Shown here: positions 53,311 to 62,107 of the stretch, piece after piece
Layout of the letters: each line of letters opens with the position of its first letter
Numbering within the stretch: the stretch's first letter is position 1
Assembly: GCA_030684575.1 (NCBI GenBank)
Contig: JAUXVD010000015.1
Location: 30,685 to 94,684, forward strand
DNA: 64,000 nucleotides
DNA from: Nitrospirota bacterium
Lineage (GTDB): Bacteria; Nitrospirota; Nitrospiria; Nitrospirales; Nitrospiraceae
Reading direction: 5' to 3'
The notes under the pieces: generated by a model
What the model was told of the DNA's origin: nothing
Seen by the model: only the letters and a program-made list of their open reading frames with translations
Database searches by the model: none
Made by a program: the position numbers and the translations under genes

Positions 53311-54330
53311 TAGTATGATTTTGCCGAAGAACTTGCGGCTCAACATCTGCTCTTGAGCCGCCCTGGCCTCTTGGAGAGGATAGGTGCGGTCGATCACGGA
53401 GATCACACGCTTTTGCCCCATCAGCTCCGCCGCCTTCACCAGTTCAGCCCGCGTACCCATGTAGGAGCCCTTGATGCTGTACTGTCGGGAATAGATATAC
53501 CGGAGATCGACCTTCACTTCTGCGCCGGTCGTCGCCCCACAGGTAATCAAGCGACCACCCTTCGCCAACGACGCCAAACAGCTCTCCCATACCTCCGGGC
53601 CGATATGCTCAAAGACCACATCAACGCCATGGCCTTCGGTCAGCAACTTCACCCGTTCTGCGACATTCTCTTTCGCATGGTTGATGACGGCATCGGCCCC
53701 CAGGATAACAGCCTTGGGAATCTTGTCGTCCGATCCAACAGTCGTGATGACACGCGCCCCGGCGAGCTTCGCCATTTGAATGGCCATGGTCCCCACTCCA
53801 CTCCCTCCACCCATGATCAAGACCGTCTCACCATGTTGAAGCCCTGCCTGCGCAAACAGCATGTGCGACGCGGTCACAGAAACGAGCGGAAAGGCCGCCG
53901 CCTGCTCGAAGGAGAGGTTCTCCGGAATCGGCATCACATTGCGGAACGGCACCTTCACATACTCGGCATACCCGCCATGCATCATCGCCCCGAGCAGGCT
54001 GTAGGAGCGGCAGAAGTTGTCCCGCCCTGCCAGGCATGGTTCACATTTCCAGCAACTGATCCCCGGCGAGAGGAACACGCGTTGCCCGACCGTCACGTGA
54101 TCGGCTTGCGCCCCCACTTGTTCCACGATCCCGGCCACATCCGACCCTGACACATGCGGCATCGGCATGGGATAGGCCGGATTCCCCTGGCGGATCCAAA
54201 TATCCAGATGGTTCAAGGCACAGGCTTTCACCCGAACCAGCACCTCATCCGGGCCGATCGTCGGCATCGGCAAATCTTCATACGAGAGTTTGTCCGGTCC
54301 ACCATGCGCCCGAAACAAAACAGCTTTCAT
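53302..54330 (-). CDS. Zinc-dependent MDR alcohol dehydrogenase
   Basis: 342 residues, normal length for MDR enzymes. Catalytic zinc region ACALNHLDIWIRQG and HVSGSDVAG. Structural zinc cysteines CWKCEPCLAGRDNFC. Cofactor site VLIMGGGSGVGTMAIQMAKLAGARVI. It oxidises or reduces an alcohol/aldehyde with NAD(P). The final codons (LVC, stop) fall within repeat copy 2, so the C-terminal end of this protein has been shaped by the repeat. Confidence 0.93.
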   Translation of the reverse strand: MKAVLFRAHGGPDKLSYEDLPMPTIGPDEVLVRVKACALNHLDIWIRQGNPAYPMPMPHVSGSDVAGIVEQVGAQADHVTVGQRVFLSPGISCWKCEPCLAGRDNFCRSYSLLGAMMHGGYAEYVKVPFRNVMPIPENLSFEQAAAFPLVSVTASHMLFAQAGLQHGETVLIMGGGSGVGTMAIQMAKLAGARVITTVGSDDKIPKAVILGADAVINHAKENVAERVKLLTEGHGVDVVFEHIGPEVWESCLASLAKGGRLITCGATTGAEVKVDLRYIYSRQYSIKGSYMGTRAELVKAAELMGQKRVISVIDRTYPLQEARAAQEQMLSRKFFGKIILVC

Positions 54331-54444
54331 ATTCAGCTCCTTACTAGACCACCGCGTCCATTATAGAACCAGATCGGAGAAAACCAGGAGAAGCTTGAGA
54401 GAGGCAGAGACCGGTTGGGCCTCTTGCCAACTAGCCCCATCACG

Positions 54445-54569
54445 CAGGATGATCAAAACGTCATATCACAAGGCCGCAGGGAGTATGGCGACTGAGTCGT
54501 ACCCTCTGGGGTACGTCGCAGGGAGACATGCGACTGAGAACGCCGTGAGATGGCGTTTTCATCATCCTG
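54445..54569. repeat. Palindromic dispersed repeat, copy 3
   Basis: 125 bases from CAGGATG to CATCCTG. Outer arms CAGGATGATCAAAACGTC and GGCGTTTTCATCATCCTG carry GAT/ATC where other copies have GCT/AGC. The middle has diverged from the other copies, but the apical CGTACCC/GGGGTACG stem is retained. The right end touches the PhzF stop codon directly. Confidence 0.9.
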
Positions 54570-55499
54570 CTAAAACTTGAGCGTGCCTTCGACGACCATG
54601 ACGCATTGCCCGCCCACCTTGATCGTTTGGATGATATCGTCGTCCGACTCGACCCGGACGAAAATCTGCGACGGACGCTCGATTTCATAGCCCTGTTCCA
54701 CCACAATTTCAGTCGTCGGAGTCACCTCCACTACCCGATTCTGCACCAGGTAGGCACCCAAGGCGCCACTCGCGCTGCCGGTCGCCGGATCTTCAAGAAT
54801 CCCGATCGACGGCGCGAACATCCTCGCATGGACCGTCGCAGTGGGTTCGACCGTCACGGTCGTAAAGACCATGATGCCATTGGCGCCGAAACGCCGGCAG
54901 ACATCCGTAATGGCCGAGGCATCGGGACGGATCGACCGCACCGCCGTCAGCGTACGCACCGGCACGATCATCACGGGCAACCCGGTGGATACCACCTCGA
55001 TGGGCCACTTCATATCGGCGATCACATGTTTGGCCAGACCCAGCGCGCTGGCAACTTTATATAAATCTTCCACATCCTCTACGGGACCCAGAAACTCCGG
55101 CTTGGGCTGTGTCATCACGACCCGCTCCACCAGGCCATCCTCCGCATGGAGTTCGACGGGAAAGAGACCGATGTTGCACTCCTGCATCACCCGCGTTATC
55201 GACTCTTTGACCGGGATGATGCCCAACTCGGCCAGGATGAAGAAGGTCCCCAGCACCGGATGACCGGCGAAGGGAATCTCCTGGGTGGGCGTGAAGATGC
55301 GCAGTTTGACCACCGCGGCTTTATCCGTCGGAGGAAACACAAAGACCGTTTCAGAGAGGTTCATCTCGCGGGCAATCTGTTGCAGTTGATCGTCTGTCAG
55401 GCCCCCGGCATCGGGAAACACGGCAACGGGATTACCACCGAACGGCTCCCCAGAAAATACATCGGCTTGATAAAATTTGAGGGACCGCCTGTCAGGCAT
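54570..55499 (-). CDS. PhzF-family isomerase-like protein
   Basis: 309 residues. PhzF fold signature [28 protein letters not shown] and the catalytic glutamate in [13 protein letters not shown]; later [15 protein letters not shown] and [16 protein letters not shown]. Family members include PhzF of phenazine synthesis and many enzymes of unknown substrate, so no specific reaction is assigned. The stop codon TAG is immediately followed by repeat copy 3. Confidence 0.9.
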   Translation of the reverse strand: MPDRRSLKFYQADVFSGEPFGGNPVAVFPDAGGLTDDQLQQIAREMNLSETVFVFPPTDKAAVVKLRIFTPTQEIPFAGHPVLGTFFILAELGIIPVKESITRVMQECNIGLFPVELHAEDGLVERVVMTQPKPEFLGPVEDVEDLYKVASALGLAKHVIADMKWPIEVVSTGLPVMIVPVRTLTAVRSIRPDASAITDVCRRFGANGIMVFTTVTVEPTATVHARMFAPSIGILEDPATGSASGALGAYLVQNRVVEVTPTTEIVVEQGYEIERPSQIFVRVESDDDIIQTIKVGGQCVMVVEGTLKF

Positions 55500-55508
55500 T
55501 CTGGCCTC

Positions 55509-56747
55509 CTAGATTGGACGTGGAAGCGCGTCAAACTCCTGCCGCATGGGGTTCCGGAGATAGTGCTCTACAAAGTTCTGGAGCGAGCCGTTCCGATAGA
55601 GCAGCTCATTGGCATAGCGCGTATCGATCTTGTGCAACACCTTCACCGTGACGCCGGTCTTCTTTGCGAATTGCTCCAGCGTCACCCCTGTAATGTCGCT
55701 ATAAGGACCACGTCCCGACTGCATGATGCATTTGGGGATGTGCACCACTTTTTCCTTCGTCAACCGGCGCGCAATATCGTCGAACGTCAGGAGGACCGTG
55801 CAATCAGAATCTCCGCTCAACATCGCATTCGGCACATAGAGAAACTTGGCCCGGTTCTTCCGGAACAGGCTCAGGACTTTGTGGACACTCCCTGCCGTCA
55901 CGATCGTATCCTTCTTTTCCATCTCCAACGCATCGAAGGAACTCACGATTCGTTTCCGGTTGAGAAAAGCCGTCGCATAGGACTCGGTGTGGATCGTCTG
56001 AAGATTGGGCAGGCCCGCATCATAAATTCGCAGGGCCTCCTCCGGCAGATACTTGCGCCCCTGCCGCATGAGGGAGGCCGTGTCCTCCTTCAACCCCCGC
56101 ACCGGCGTCAGCGTCCCCATCCAGAGCACACAGTTTTTGTTGATCGACGAAATCAGCGCCGCATCCTTCGACATGGTATCCATATCGAACGCATAGAAAT
56201 TCGCCGAGGAGACCGCCGGTCCGTCCAAGACTTTCAGCACATGCTTCACCGACGGCGCATGCGGCATGAGCTTCTGCCGATAGTCGCTCAGCGTGATGAC
56301 GGAGAGTTCGAAGTTGATCCGTCCAGGGAACTGCGCCACGAGCTGGTGGATCTTCGGGACATGGACATATCCCACCGTGAAGAACTGGATGCTCTTGTCC
56401 GTATAGGTAAGAAAATCCTCGACCCATTCCATCGCCTTCGGATGGAGGAACAGATCCGTCCATTCCATGTATTCGTTGCCGCCCAGACACCAGAACTGCT
56501 TCGGGTCGGTCGGCTTCTTGCTGATATAGTCGAGGATATATTTCCAATCCTCGTCGCTGGTCTTAGGAGGATCGAACGTTTCACGGTAGGAATGGTCCAG
56601 CTCATAGCAGAACTCGCACTTCACCGGACAATCGCGCCCCAGGCTGAGCGGAATCTTACCCGCGTCCATTTCCTTGCGCAGAACCTCACGATAATCTTTG
56701 TTCGTAAAGATGGGAGCGGCCTGAAGGATCGGTAGAACAGTTCCCAT
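55509..56747 (-). CDS. Radical SAM protein
   Basis: 412 residues. The [4Fe-4S] cluster motif is C40, C44 and C47 (CPVKCEFC). Downstream, GGNEYMEWTD supplies a GGE-like SAM strand, and residues 100-250 look like the rest of the partial TIM barrel. The C-terminal 150 residues have no known domain. No B12-binding domain is present, unlike the two larger radical SAM genes that lie upstream in the same direction. Co-directional with phzF (nine-base gap). The substrate is not predictable. Confidence 0.87.
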   Translation of the reverse strand: MGTVLPILQAAPIFTNKDYREVLRKEMDAGKIPLSLGRDCPVKCEFCYELDHSYRETFDPPKTSDEDWKYILDYISKKPTDPKQFWCLGGNEYMEWTDLFLHPKAMEWVEDFLTYTDKSIQFFTVGYVHVPKIHQLVAQFPGRINFELSVITLSDYRQKLMPHAPSVKHVLKVLDGPAVSSANFYAFDMDTMSKDAALISSINKNCVLWMGTLTPVRGLKEDTASLMRQGRKYLPEEALRIYDAGLPNLQTIHTESYATAFLNRKRIVSSFDALEMEKKDTIVTAGSVHKVLSLFRKNRAKFLYVPNAMLSGDSDCTVLLTFDDIARRLTKEKVVHIPKCIMQSGRGPYSDITGVTLEQFAKKTGVTVKVLHKIDTRYANELLYRNGSLQNFVEHYLRNPMRQEFDALPRPI

Positions 56748-56768
56748 AGCGTCAGATCAGCATGCTCG

Positions 56769-56785
56769 CAGGATGATCAAAATAG
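56769..56785. repeat. Truncated repeat end
   Basis: 17 bases, CAGGATGATCAAAATAG, identical for the first 15 to the left end of repeat copy 3, with no matching right arm nearby. Lies 21 bases upstream of the radical SAM start. Confidence 0.55.
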
Positions 56786-56834
56786 CTGCCGCCTTGGTTT
56801 GACAGGTCTGGTCCAGCTTTGTCACAGTATACAA

Positions 56835-57110
56835 ATGAGTGATGACGTCATCCCCAAAGAAATCGCCCATGCACTGGAGATTCTGGAACTCACGCTTCCC
56901 ATCACCTCCGAAGACCTGGAACGGGCCAAGCGCGTGCAGCTCTACAACTGGAACCCCGCCCGCTATTCGAACCTGACCAACAATCCCAAGAAATATATGC
57001 AGGCTTACAAGAAGGCCGAAGAGATGACCAAGGTCGTCCAAGCCGCCTATGCCCTCCTCGTCGCCGTGCTAGTCCCAGACGAATCTTCTGGCGATCAGTC
57101 TTCTTCCTGA
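56835..57110 (+). CDS. J-domain-like small protein lacking HPD
   Basis: 91 residues from ATG at 56835. The N-terminus is acidic. Residues about 15-80 follow the J-domain helix order: an ITSEDLERAKR helix, a middle helix with YNWNPARYSNL in place of the HPD loop, and a final AEEMTKVVQAAYALLV helix. The catalytic HPD is replaced by NPA, so J-dependent DnaK stimulation is unlikely. Sits convergent to the radical SAM gene at 57248. Confidence 0.55.
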   Translation: MSDDVIPKEIAHALEILELTLPITSEDLERAKRVQLYNWNPARYSNLTNNPKKYMQAYKKAEEMTKVVQAAYALLVAVLVPDESSGDQSSS

Positions 57111-57123
57111 ATCGCCATCTCCC

Positions 57124-57247
57124 CAGGATGCTCAAAACGGCGTCCCACTAGGCCGCAGGCGAGTCAAAACCGGAGGCGTACCCTCAGGGGTACGTTGAGG
57201 ATTTTGACGAGCCGAGAACGACGTGGGGGGTCGTTTTCAGCATCCTG
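57124..57247. repeat. Palindromic dispersed repeat, copy 4
   Basis: 124 bases from CAGGATG to CATCCTG, outer arms CAGGATGCTCAAAACGGC and GGTCGTTTTCAGCATCCTG, inner arms GTCAAAACC/GGATTTTGAC and apical CGTACCC/GGGGTACG. It lies between two convergent genes: 14 bases after the J-like gene and directly touching the stop codon (TAG) of the radical SAM gene at 57248. Confidence 0.92.
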
Positions 57248-59200
57248 CTAACCCACATCATGGCTCGTGACTCTAGACATAACCTCAGCCCCCTCGGACT
57301 GTGCCACCGGCCAGGTGACCAGGCCCGACACACCCTCCGGCGATCCGACAGCCTGCGTCTGCTGCGCATAGATCTGCGGCAACTGGTTCGTTCCGTACTT
57401 GGAGATATAGAGGAACACGTGCTCGCGTGAATTCACCCGAACCGCCCAAGGCTGAAAATCGTTCTTGTAGAACTCTTCGCAGAGCTGCATCGCGTCCAGG
57501 CAGGACAGGGTGCTCGGATCGTTCAACGTGTAGTAATAATCCAGCGGCAGATCGTAGTCCTCTTGCTTGTGGATCGTAATACCAAACTTCTCCGGATTGC
57601 GCACCATCGGCGTATGGCGATAGGCCACGAAGTAGAACAGCTCCACCGAATGGATCACCGGCTGGTTGTCGATGACGAACTGGCGGGTCTCCAGCGCTTC
57701 GTCGCGCGTCTCGCCGGGGAAGCCGTAAAAGGCCATCACGTGGTTCCAGATCCCCGCCTTCGCCGCCTGATGGAGGTTGTTCTGGATCACGCTCTTCTTG
57801 GCATGCTTGTCCATGAGGTTCAGCACCCGCTCGTTCGCCGACTCCATCCCGTAATAGAGGGTGCAGCAACCGGCCTTCGCCGCAAGATCCCAAATCTCCT
57901 GGTCTTGCAGGGTTTCTTCGAACCGGATCAGCGTCGTCCACTTAATCCCGACGTTCTGGTCCACCAGCAACTGTGACACTTTTTTGAACAGGGCCGGCGG
58001 GTACGATTCGTCCGAAAAGAGAAAGTGCCTACAATTATACTTATCCCGCAACGTCTTGATCTGCTCGACCACTTGCTGGGCCGGCACTCCGCGATACTGG
58101 TCGAAGTAGCCCTGGCCATGGTCGCAGAACGTGCAACGGCCCCAGTAGCAGCCGCGCGTCGCGAGATAGGGAATGATCAGCTCCGGCACGAAGTACTTCT
58201 CCAGCGGCAGCCCCTCGAAATCCGGCAGGGGCAGCGCGGTCGTCTTCTCCGTATAGACCTCGGGGCTCCGGTGGACGCCTGACTCATCGCGATACATCAA
58301 GTTGGGGACGGAACTGATGGGCCGCTCCCCGTTCAAGGCCTCAACGAGCCAGAGCAGCGCATGTTCCCCTTCATACAAAATCGCCGAGTCGAAGATCTCC
58401 TGAAAGAACCGCTCCTGGTTCGGCAGCTCTTCCTGCAAGCGCGTGATGACATTGCCGCCCACCACCACATGGATGTGGGGGAAGGTCTCCTTGATCATCT
58501 TGCAGAACGTCAGACCAGCGAGGAGCTGCATCTGGGTCCCGATCGATACCCCGACCACGTCCGGCTTTTCTTTCGCCACCGCCGGCATGACCAACTGATT
58601 GCAGATGTCTCGATAGACGTTCACCTGTTCATCGTCCAGACAGGCAAAGACTTCTTTCGACACGCCGGGCCGATAGCCCAGGTTGCTTTCCATCGGATAG
58701 AACACGATCGATGCCGGATAGTAGGCAGCGGAAATATAGTGCATCACCTCGCGGAAGCAGTTCAGCGCGCCTTCCAGCTTCTCGGCCTGATAGAACCGCT
58801 CGCCCCGCACGATCAGCTTCGAATCCTCGGCCCGCTCCGCCAGATCGAACACGTCGACCGCATAGGCCTGCTCCACGGCAGCTTTCCGATCCGCCTCCCG
58901 CTCTGTAATCGTCCCGGCCTTCTCTTTGTCTTGAAGGGGCTTGAGCTGCATCCCCAACCGGGCCTTTACCCAGATCAGGAACTCCATCGTGAAGAAGTGG
59001 TCGTACATCTCGATGTTGATGTCGCGCTGCACAACCTTGTGTCCCGCTTCGCGGAGGATGGCCGTCAACGAAGGCAAGGCCAGATAGGGCGCCGTCGGTA
59101 CCCACTCAGGCGGAAAGAGCAGCATCACCTTCGACTGCTTCCGCTCCTCTTTCTTGATCGGAACCAACGCGTCGATTTGTACGAGTCCAGAAGCAGACAT
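57248..59200 (-). CDS. B12-binding-domain radical SAM protein
   Basis: 650 residues from ATG at 59200, whose first base is the last base of the upstream gene's stop (TAATG). The longer frame is a shadow of the neighbouring gene. The N-terminal cobalamin-binding-like domain (about 30-300) has VMLLFPPEWVP and LPSLTAILREAGHKVVQRDIN but lacks the DxHxxG histidine. The radical SAM cluster is ATRGCYWGRCTFCDH near residue 350. A C-terminal ~200-residue region is shared with the paralogue upstream. Substrate unknown. Confidence 0.87.
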   Translation of the reverse strand: MSASGLVQIDALVPIKKEERKQSKVMLLFPPEWVPTAPYLALPSLTAILREAGHKVVQRDINIEMYDHFFTMEFLIWVKARLGMQLKPLQDKEKAGTITEREADRKAAVEQAYAVDVFDLAERAEDSKLIVRGERFYQAEKLEGALNCFREVMHYISAAYYPASIVFYPMESNLGYRPGVSKEVFACLDDEQVNVYRDICNQLVMPAVAKEKPDVVGVSIGTQMQLLAGLTFCKMIKETFPHIHVVVGGNVITRLQEELPNQERFFQEIFDSAILYEGEHALLWLVEALNGERPISSVPNLMYRDESGVHRSPEVYTEKTTALPLPDFEGLPLEKYFVPELIIPYLATRGCYWGRCTFCDHGQGYFDQYRGVPAQQVVEQIKTLRDKYNCRHFLFSDESYPPALFKKVSQLLVDQNVGIKWTTLIRFEETLQDQEIWDLAAKAGCCTLYYGMESANERVLNLMDKHAKKSVIQNNLHQAAKAGIWNHVMAFYGFPGETRDEALETRQFVIDNQPVIHSVELFYFVAYRHTPMVRNPEKFGITIHKQEDYDLPLDYYYTLNDPSTLSCLDAMQLCEEFYKNDFQPWAVRVNSREHVFLYISKYGTNQLPQIYAQQTQAVGSPEGVSGLVTWPVAQSEGAEVMSRVTSHDVG

Positions 59201-61098
59201 TACATTTTCCCCGCGAGCGTCGGTATCACGCCTGCCGTTTTCATCGCTTGATATTGCAGGTCCCGCAATTTCTCCAGCCCGAACTTTGCGATATAGAGAA
59301 AGATATATTCCCTGATGTACAGCCGCAGATCCCAGCCCGCGTAATGGTTCTGTTCGAATTGTTGGAACACCCGCTCCGCCTCTTCGATGCTCATGCCGTT
59401 CTTGACCGTATAGTAGTAGTCGAGGGCCAGATCCCATTCGGGGTTCTTGTAGGCCGTCACGCCCCACTTGTCCGGATGCTTCGCCACGGGATTATGCCGA
59501 CCCAGGTCGAAGGTACCGAATCCCAGCGAATGGACATGGTCTTTGTTCTGCTCCAGAAACTCCACCGAGGACCAGGCCTCTTCCTTCGTCTCGCCGGGAA
59601 AGCCGAAGAAGCCCATGCAATGGTTCCAAATACCCGCGTTGGCCGTGAGCTGCAGATGCTTCGTCATGATCTCCGTCGTCGTCGCCTTGTCCATCAGCTT
59701 CAGCACCCGCTCGTTCCCCGACTCGTAGCCGAAGTGGAGATACTTGCAGCCGGACGCCTTCGCATCCTGCCAGACCTGATCTTCCAACAGGCTCTTCTCG
59801 AACCGCATGTGCGTCGTCCAGACGATGTCCATCTTGCTGTCGATCAACCCACGCGCCAGCTTGCGGAACAGGGCCGGCGGGTAGGACTCATCGGTGAAGT
59901 GGAAATGTTTCGCCCCGTACTTGTCGCGCAGATGTGTGATCTCCGCCAGAATGTCCTGTATCTTCTTCGTCCTGTAACCTGCCGTATAACCTTCGCCATG
60001 GTCACAGAACTCGCAGCGGCCCCAGTAGCAACCGCGCGTCGCCAGATAGGGCAGGATCTTCGTCGGCACAAAATATTTGTCCAGCAACAGACCGTCGAAG
60101 TCCGGCGGCGGCAGCGCATGCATGTCTTCAGCAAAACTCGTCTCCGACGTATGGACCCCGGTCTCGTCCTTGTAGATGGTGTTCGGCACGTCGGCCAGGC
60201 TCCGCTTCGCCCCCACCGCCGAAACGAGTTGGACGAAAGCCGTCTCCCCTTCATAGACCACGGCGCTGTCGAAATATTGGAACAGGGGCGACTGGGGCAG
60301 CACATCGCGCAGCCTCGTGACCGTGTTCCCGCCGATCGTGATGTGGATATGGGGGAAATGCTGCTTGATCAGGGCACAGAACGTCATGGTGGAGAACATC
60401 TGCTGCTGCAGGACGATCGAGATGCCGATCACATCCGGCTGGGCCTGCTCGATCGCCGGCTTCACCAGATGGTCGAACACATCGCGGTAGATATTCACCT
60501 GGGTATCGTTCACCGCATCCATGACTTCGGACGAGACGAAGACTTTATAGGACAGGTCCGTCTCCATCGGCGGCATGCAGATTCGCGCCGGAGCATAGAC
60601 CATCGAAATCACCGATGTGACCTCGCGAAAGACTTGAATGGCCCATTCTAACTGGTTGATTTCGTAAAATACTTCTCCGCGTATGATCGCCTTGGCCTTC
60701 TCAGCCCTCTTGATCAATTCATCGATCCGCTGCCTGGTCACGTCACAGAGAGCGAGCTGCAAATCCATCTCGTTGGCATCCAGATCCCGCTTCTTGGAGA
60801 GCTTGCGGAGCCGGTCGAGTTGTTGCGGCACCCGGCGCAGGACTTTCTTTAAAAAGTCCTCGCTGAAGTACCAGTCCCACATTTCGAGGTTGATGTCTTT
60901 TTGGATGACGGTATGGCCGGCCTGACGGAGGACGGCCGTGAGGGAGGGAAGACTGAGATAGGGTTCGGACGGAAACCAGTCAGGCGGAAAGATCAGCATG
61001 ACCTTCATCTTCCGGCCGCTGGTGGCTTCGAAACTCTGACGATTTAAAAGGATGAGCTCTTTGGAAGCCCGCTCGCCCTTGGAGTACTCAATCTTCAT
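59200..61098 (-). CDS. B12-binding-domain radical SAM protein (paralogue)
   Basis: 632 residues from ATG at 61098 (MKIEYSKGERASKE). This ATG, rather than the one at 61149, is supported by the duplicated remnant at 61382-61420, which begins with the same MxIE.SKG.RAS. B12-binding-like domain: VMLIFPPDWFPSEPYLSLPSL and GHTVIQKDINLE. Cluster motif ATRGCYWGRCEFCDHGEGY near residue 350. Closely similar to the next gene over its whole length, with one shared base. An ancient tandem duplication is the simplest reading. Confidence 0.87.
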   Translation of the reverse strand: MKIEYSKGERASKELILLNRQSFEATSGRKMKVMLIFPPDWFPSEPYLSLPSLTAVLRQAGHTVIQKDINLEMWDWYFSEDFLKKVLRRVPQQLDRLRKLSKKRDLDANEMDLQLALCDVTRQRIDELIKRAEKAKAIIRGEVFYEINQLEWAIQVFREVTSVISMVYAPARICMPPMETDLSYKVFVSSEVMDAVNDTQVNIYRDVFDHLVKPAIEQAQPDVIGISIVLQQQMFSTMTFCALIKQHFPHIHITIGGNTVTRLRDVLPQSPLFQYFDSAVVYEGETAFVQLVSAVGAKRSLADVPNTIYKDETGVHTSETSFAEDMHALPPPDFDGLLLDKYFVPTKILPYLATRGCYWGRCEFCDHGEGYTAGYRTKKIQDILAEITHLRDKYGAKHFHFTDESYPPALFRKLARGLIDSKMDIVWTTHMRFEKSLLEDQVWQDAKASGCKYLHFGYESGNERVLKLMDKATTTEIMTKHLQLTANAGIWNHCMGFFGFPGETKEEAWSSVEFLEQNKDHVHSLGFGTFDLGRHNPVAKHPDKWGVTAYKNPEWDLALDYYYTVKNGMSIEEAERVFQQFEQNHYAGWDLRLYIREYIFLYIAKFGLEKLRDLQYQAMKTAGVIPTLAGKM

Positions 61099-61258
61099 AG
61101 AACTCTGGTCTTTCTTTCGCCCGGCTGCGAAACGACCCGAATCATTCAAAAAGCCAATGAGTTAGCTTAGAGAATGGGTATTGTACGAGGGCAAAAGATT
61201 GATATGCAAGAGCAGGAAGAGCCAGCTTAAAAACTTCGGAAGAGCAACCGAGGAAACC

Positions 61259-61381
61259 CAGGATGCTCAAAACGGCATCTCGCTAGGCCGCAGGCAAGTT
61301 AAAACCGGAGGCGTACCCTCTGGGTACGTTGAGGATTTTGGCGAGCCGAGAACGACGCGAGAGGTCGTTTTCAGCATCCTG
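61259..61381. repeat. Palindromic dispersed repeat, copy 5
   Basis: 123 bases with outer arms CAGGATGCTCAAAACGGC and GGTCGTTTTCAGCATCCTG, inner arms TTAAAACC/GGATTTTGG, and an apical CGTACCC/GGGTACG one base shorter than in the other copies. Its right end adjoins a 13-codon remnant of a radical SAM gene start instead of an intact stop codon. Confidence 0.9.
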
Positions 61382-61420
61382 GTTGGAGGCCCGCCCGCCC
61401 TTCGATGACTCAATACGCAT
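61382..61420 (-). pseudogene. Remnant of a radical SAM gene start
   Basis: Reading minus from ATG at 61420: MRIESSKGGRASN, matching MKIEYSKGERASK of the gene starting at 61098, then running directly into repeat copy 5. About 80 bases upstream of it also resemble the sequence upstream of 61098 (Cys/Arg-rich CGATAGAAGGGCCAG-like leader, and the string TGAATCATTCAAAAAGCC). The rest of the gene is missing. Confidence 0.7.
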
Positions 61421-61755
61421 AGGAATCTGGCCCTTCTATCGCCCGGCCTGCGAAAGCGACCTGAATCATTCAAAAAGCCAAAGGGTTAGGCTAGGGAAGC
61501 GTCATTGTACGGGGGCGGAAGAAGGATATTCAAGGGCAGGCATAATCGGAAAGACAGCCCTACGCCACGAGGAAATTCACCAGCCATGCTCGCTCTATCC
61601 ATGGATAGCACCAATGCCCCCTACCCGTCTTTCGCTCCAGTCCCTGCGCACAGGAGAGCGGAGGGCAGAATGCTTGACAGAGGCAGGCATAATCCGCAAT
61701 CGTGCCTCAACACCACGAATCATCATACCGACTTGTTTACAAGGCAGGCATACCT
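61421..61755. other. Spacer with degenerate duplicated leader
   Basis: About 335 bases with no gene. The first 110 copy the leader of the radical SAM gene (61099-61215). Further on, the phrase GGCAGGCATAAT occurs at about 61535 and 61680, and GGCAGGCATA again at about 61742, hinting at partial tandem duplication upstream of the DUF5674 gene. TTGACA occurs near 61672, but no -10 box sits at the right distance. Confidence 0.5.
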
Positions 61756-62103
61756 ATGGAAATCAAGATCGTCCGTGACGCCATTACCAAAGCGGAACTG
61801 AACGAGATGGCGAAACAGCAGTTTGGCGATATGGTCAAGGCTGTCGTCGACGTGGAACATCGCATTATAGCGATCGGCGGAGAACTGCATTCGGACGAAG
61901 AGGCGATGCTCCTCGATCATGGGTCGGCACAGAAAAACCTCTGGGGAATCAATCTCTACCCCGAACAGCCGGTCACCGAATGGATCGAGTTCGACTCCAT
62001 GATCAATGTGCGCCCCTCAAGCGGAAACCGTTCCCGAAACGTCGAACAGGCCGAGATCCGCGAGACCATCGCCGCAATCGTCAATCAATTGGCCAAGGAG
62101 TAA
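61756..62103 (+). CDS. DUF5674 family protein
   Basis: 115 residues from ATG at 61756. Family marks: LNEMAKQQFGDMVKAVVDVEHR, IAIGGELHSDEEAMLLDHGS, LWGINLYPEQPVTEWIEFDSMINVRPSSGNRSR. I recall DUF5674 as a small, widespread family of unknown role. The sequence suggests a small alpha/beta protein with conserved acidic and aromatic residues. It is followed four bases later by another small gene, so the two may be functionally paired. Confidence 0.8.
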   Translation: MEIKIVRDAITKAELNEMAKQQFGDMVKAVVDVEHRIIAIGGELHSDEEAMLLDHGSAQKNLWGINLYPEQPVTEWIEFDSMINVRPSSGNRSRNVEQAEIRETIAAIVNQLAKE

Positions 62104-62107
62104 GCGC

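Noticed and set aside
57248..59467. Long start of the radical SAM gene at 59467
   Set aside because: The extra N-terminus is the antisense-frame shadow of the neighbouring gene; the coupled ATG at 59200 (TAATG) fits the paralogue.
52451..61381. CRISPR array formed by the repeats
   Set aside because: The copies are palindromic ~122-mers separated by whole genes, with no short regular spacers and no cas genes.
61672..61695. Promoter TTGACA/CATAAT upstream of the DUF5674 gene
   Set aside because: The boxes are only eight bases apart, too close for a sigma-70 promoter.
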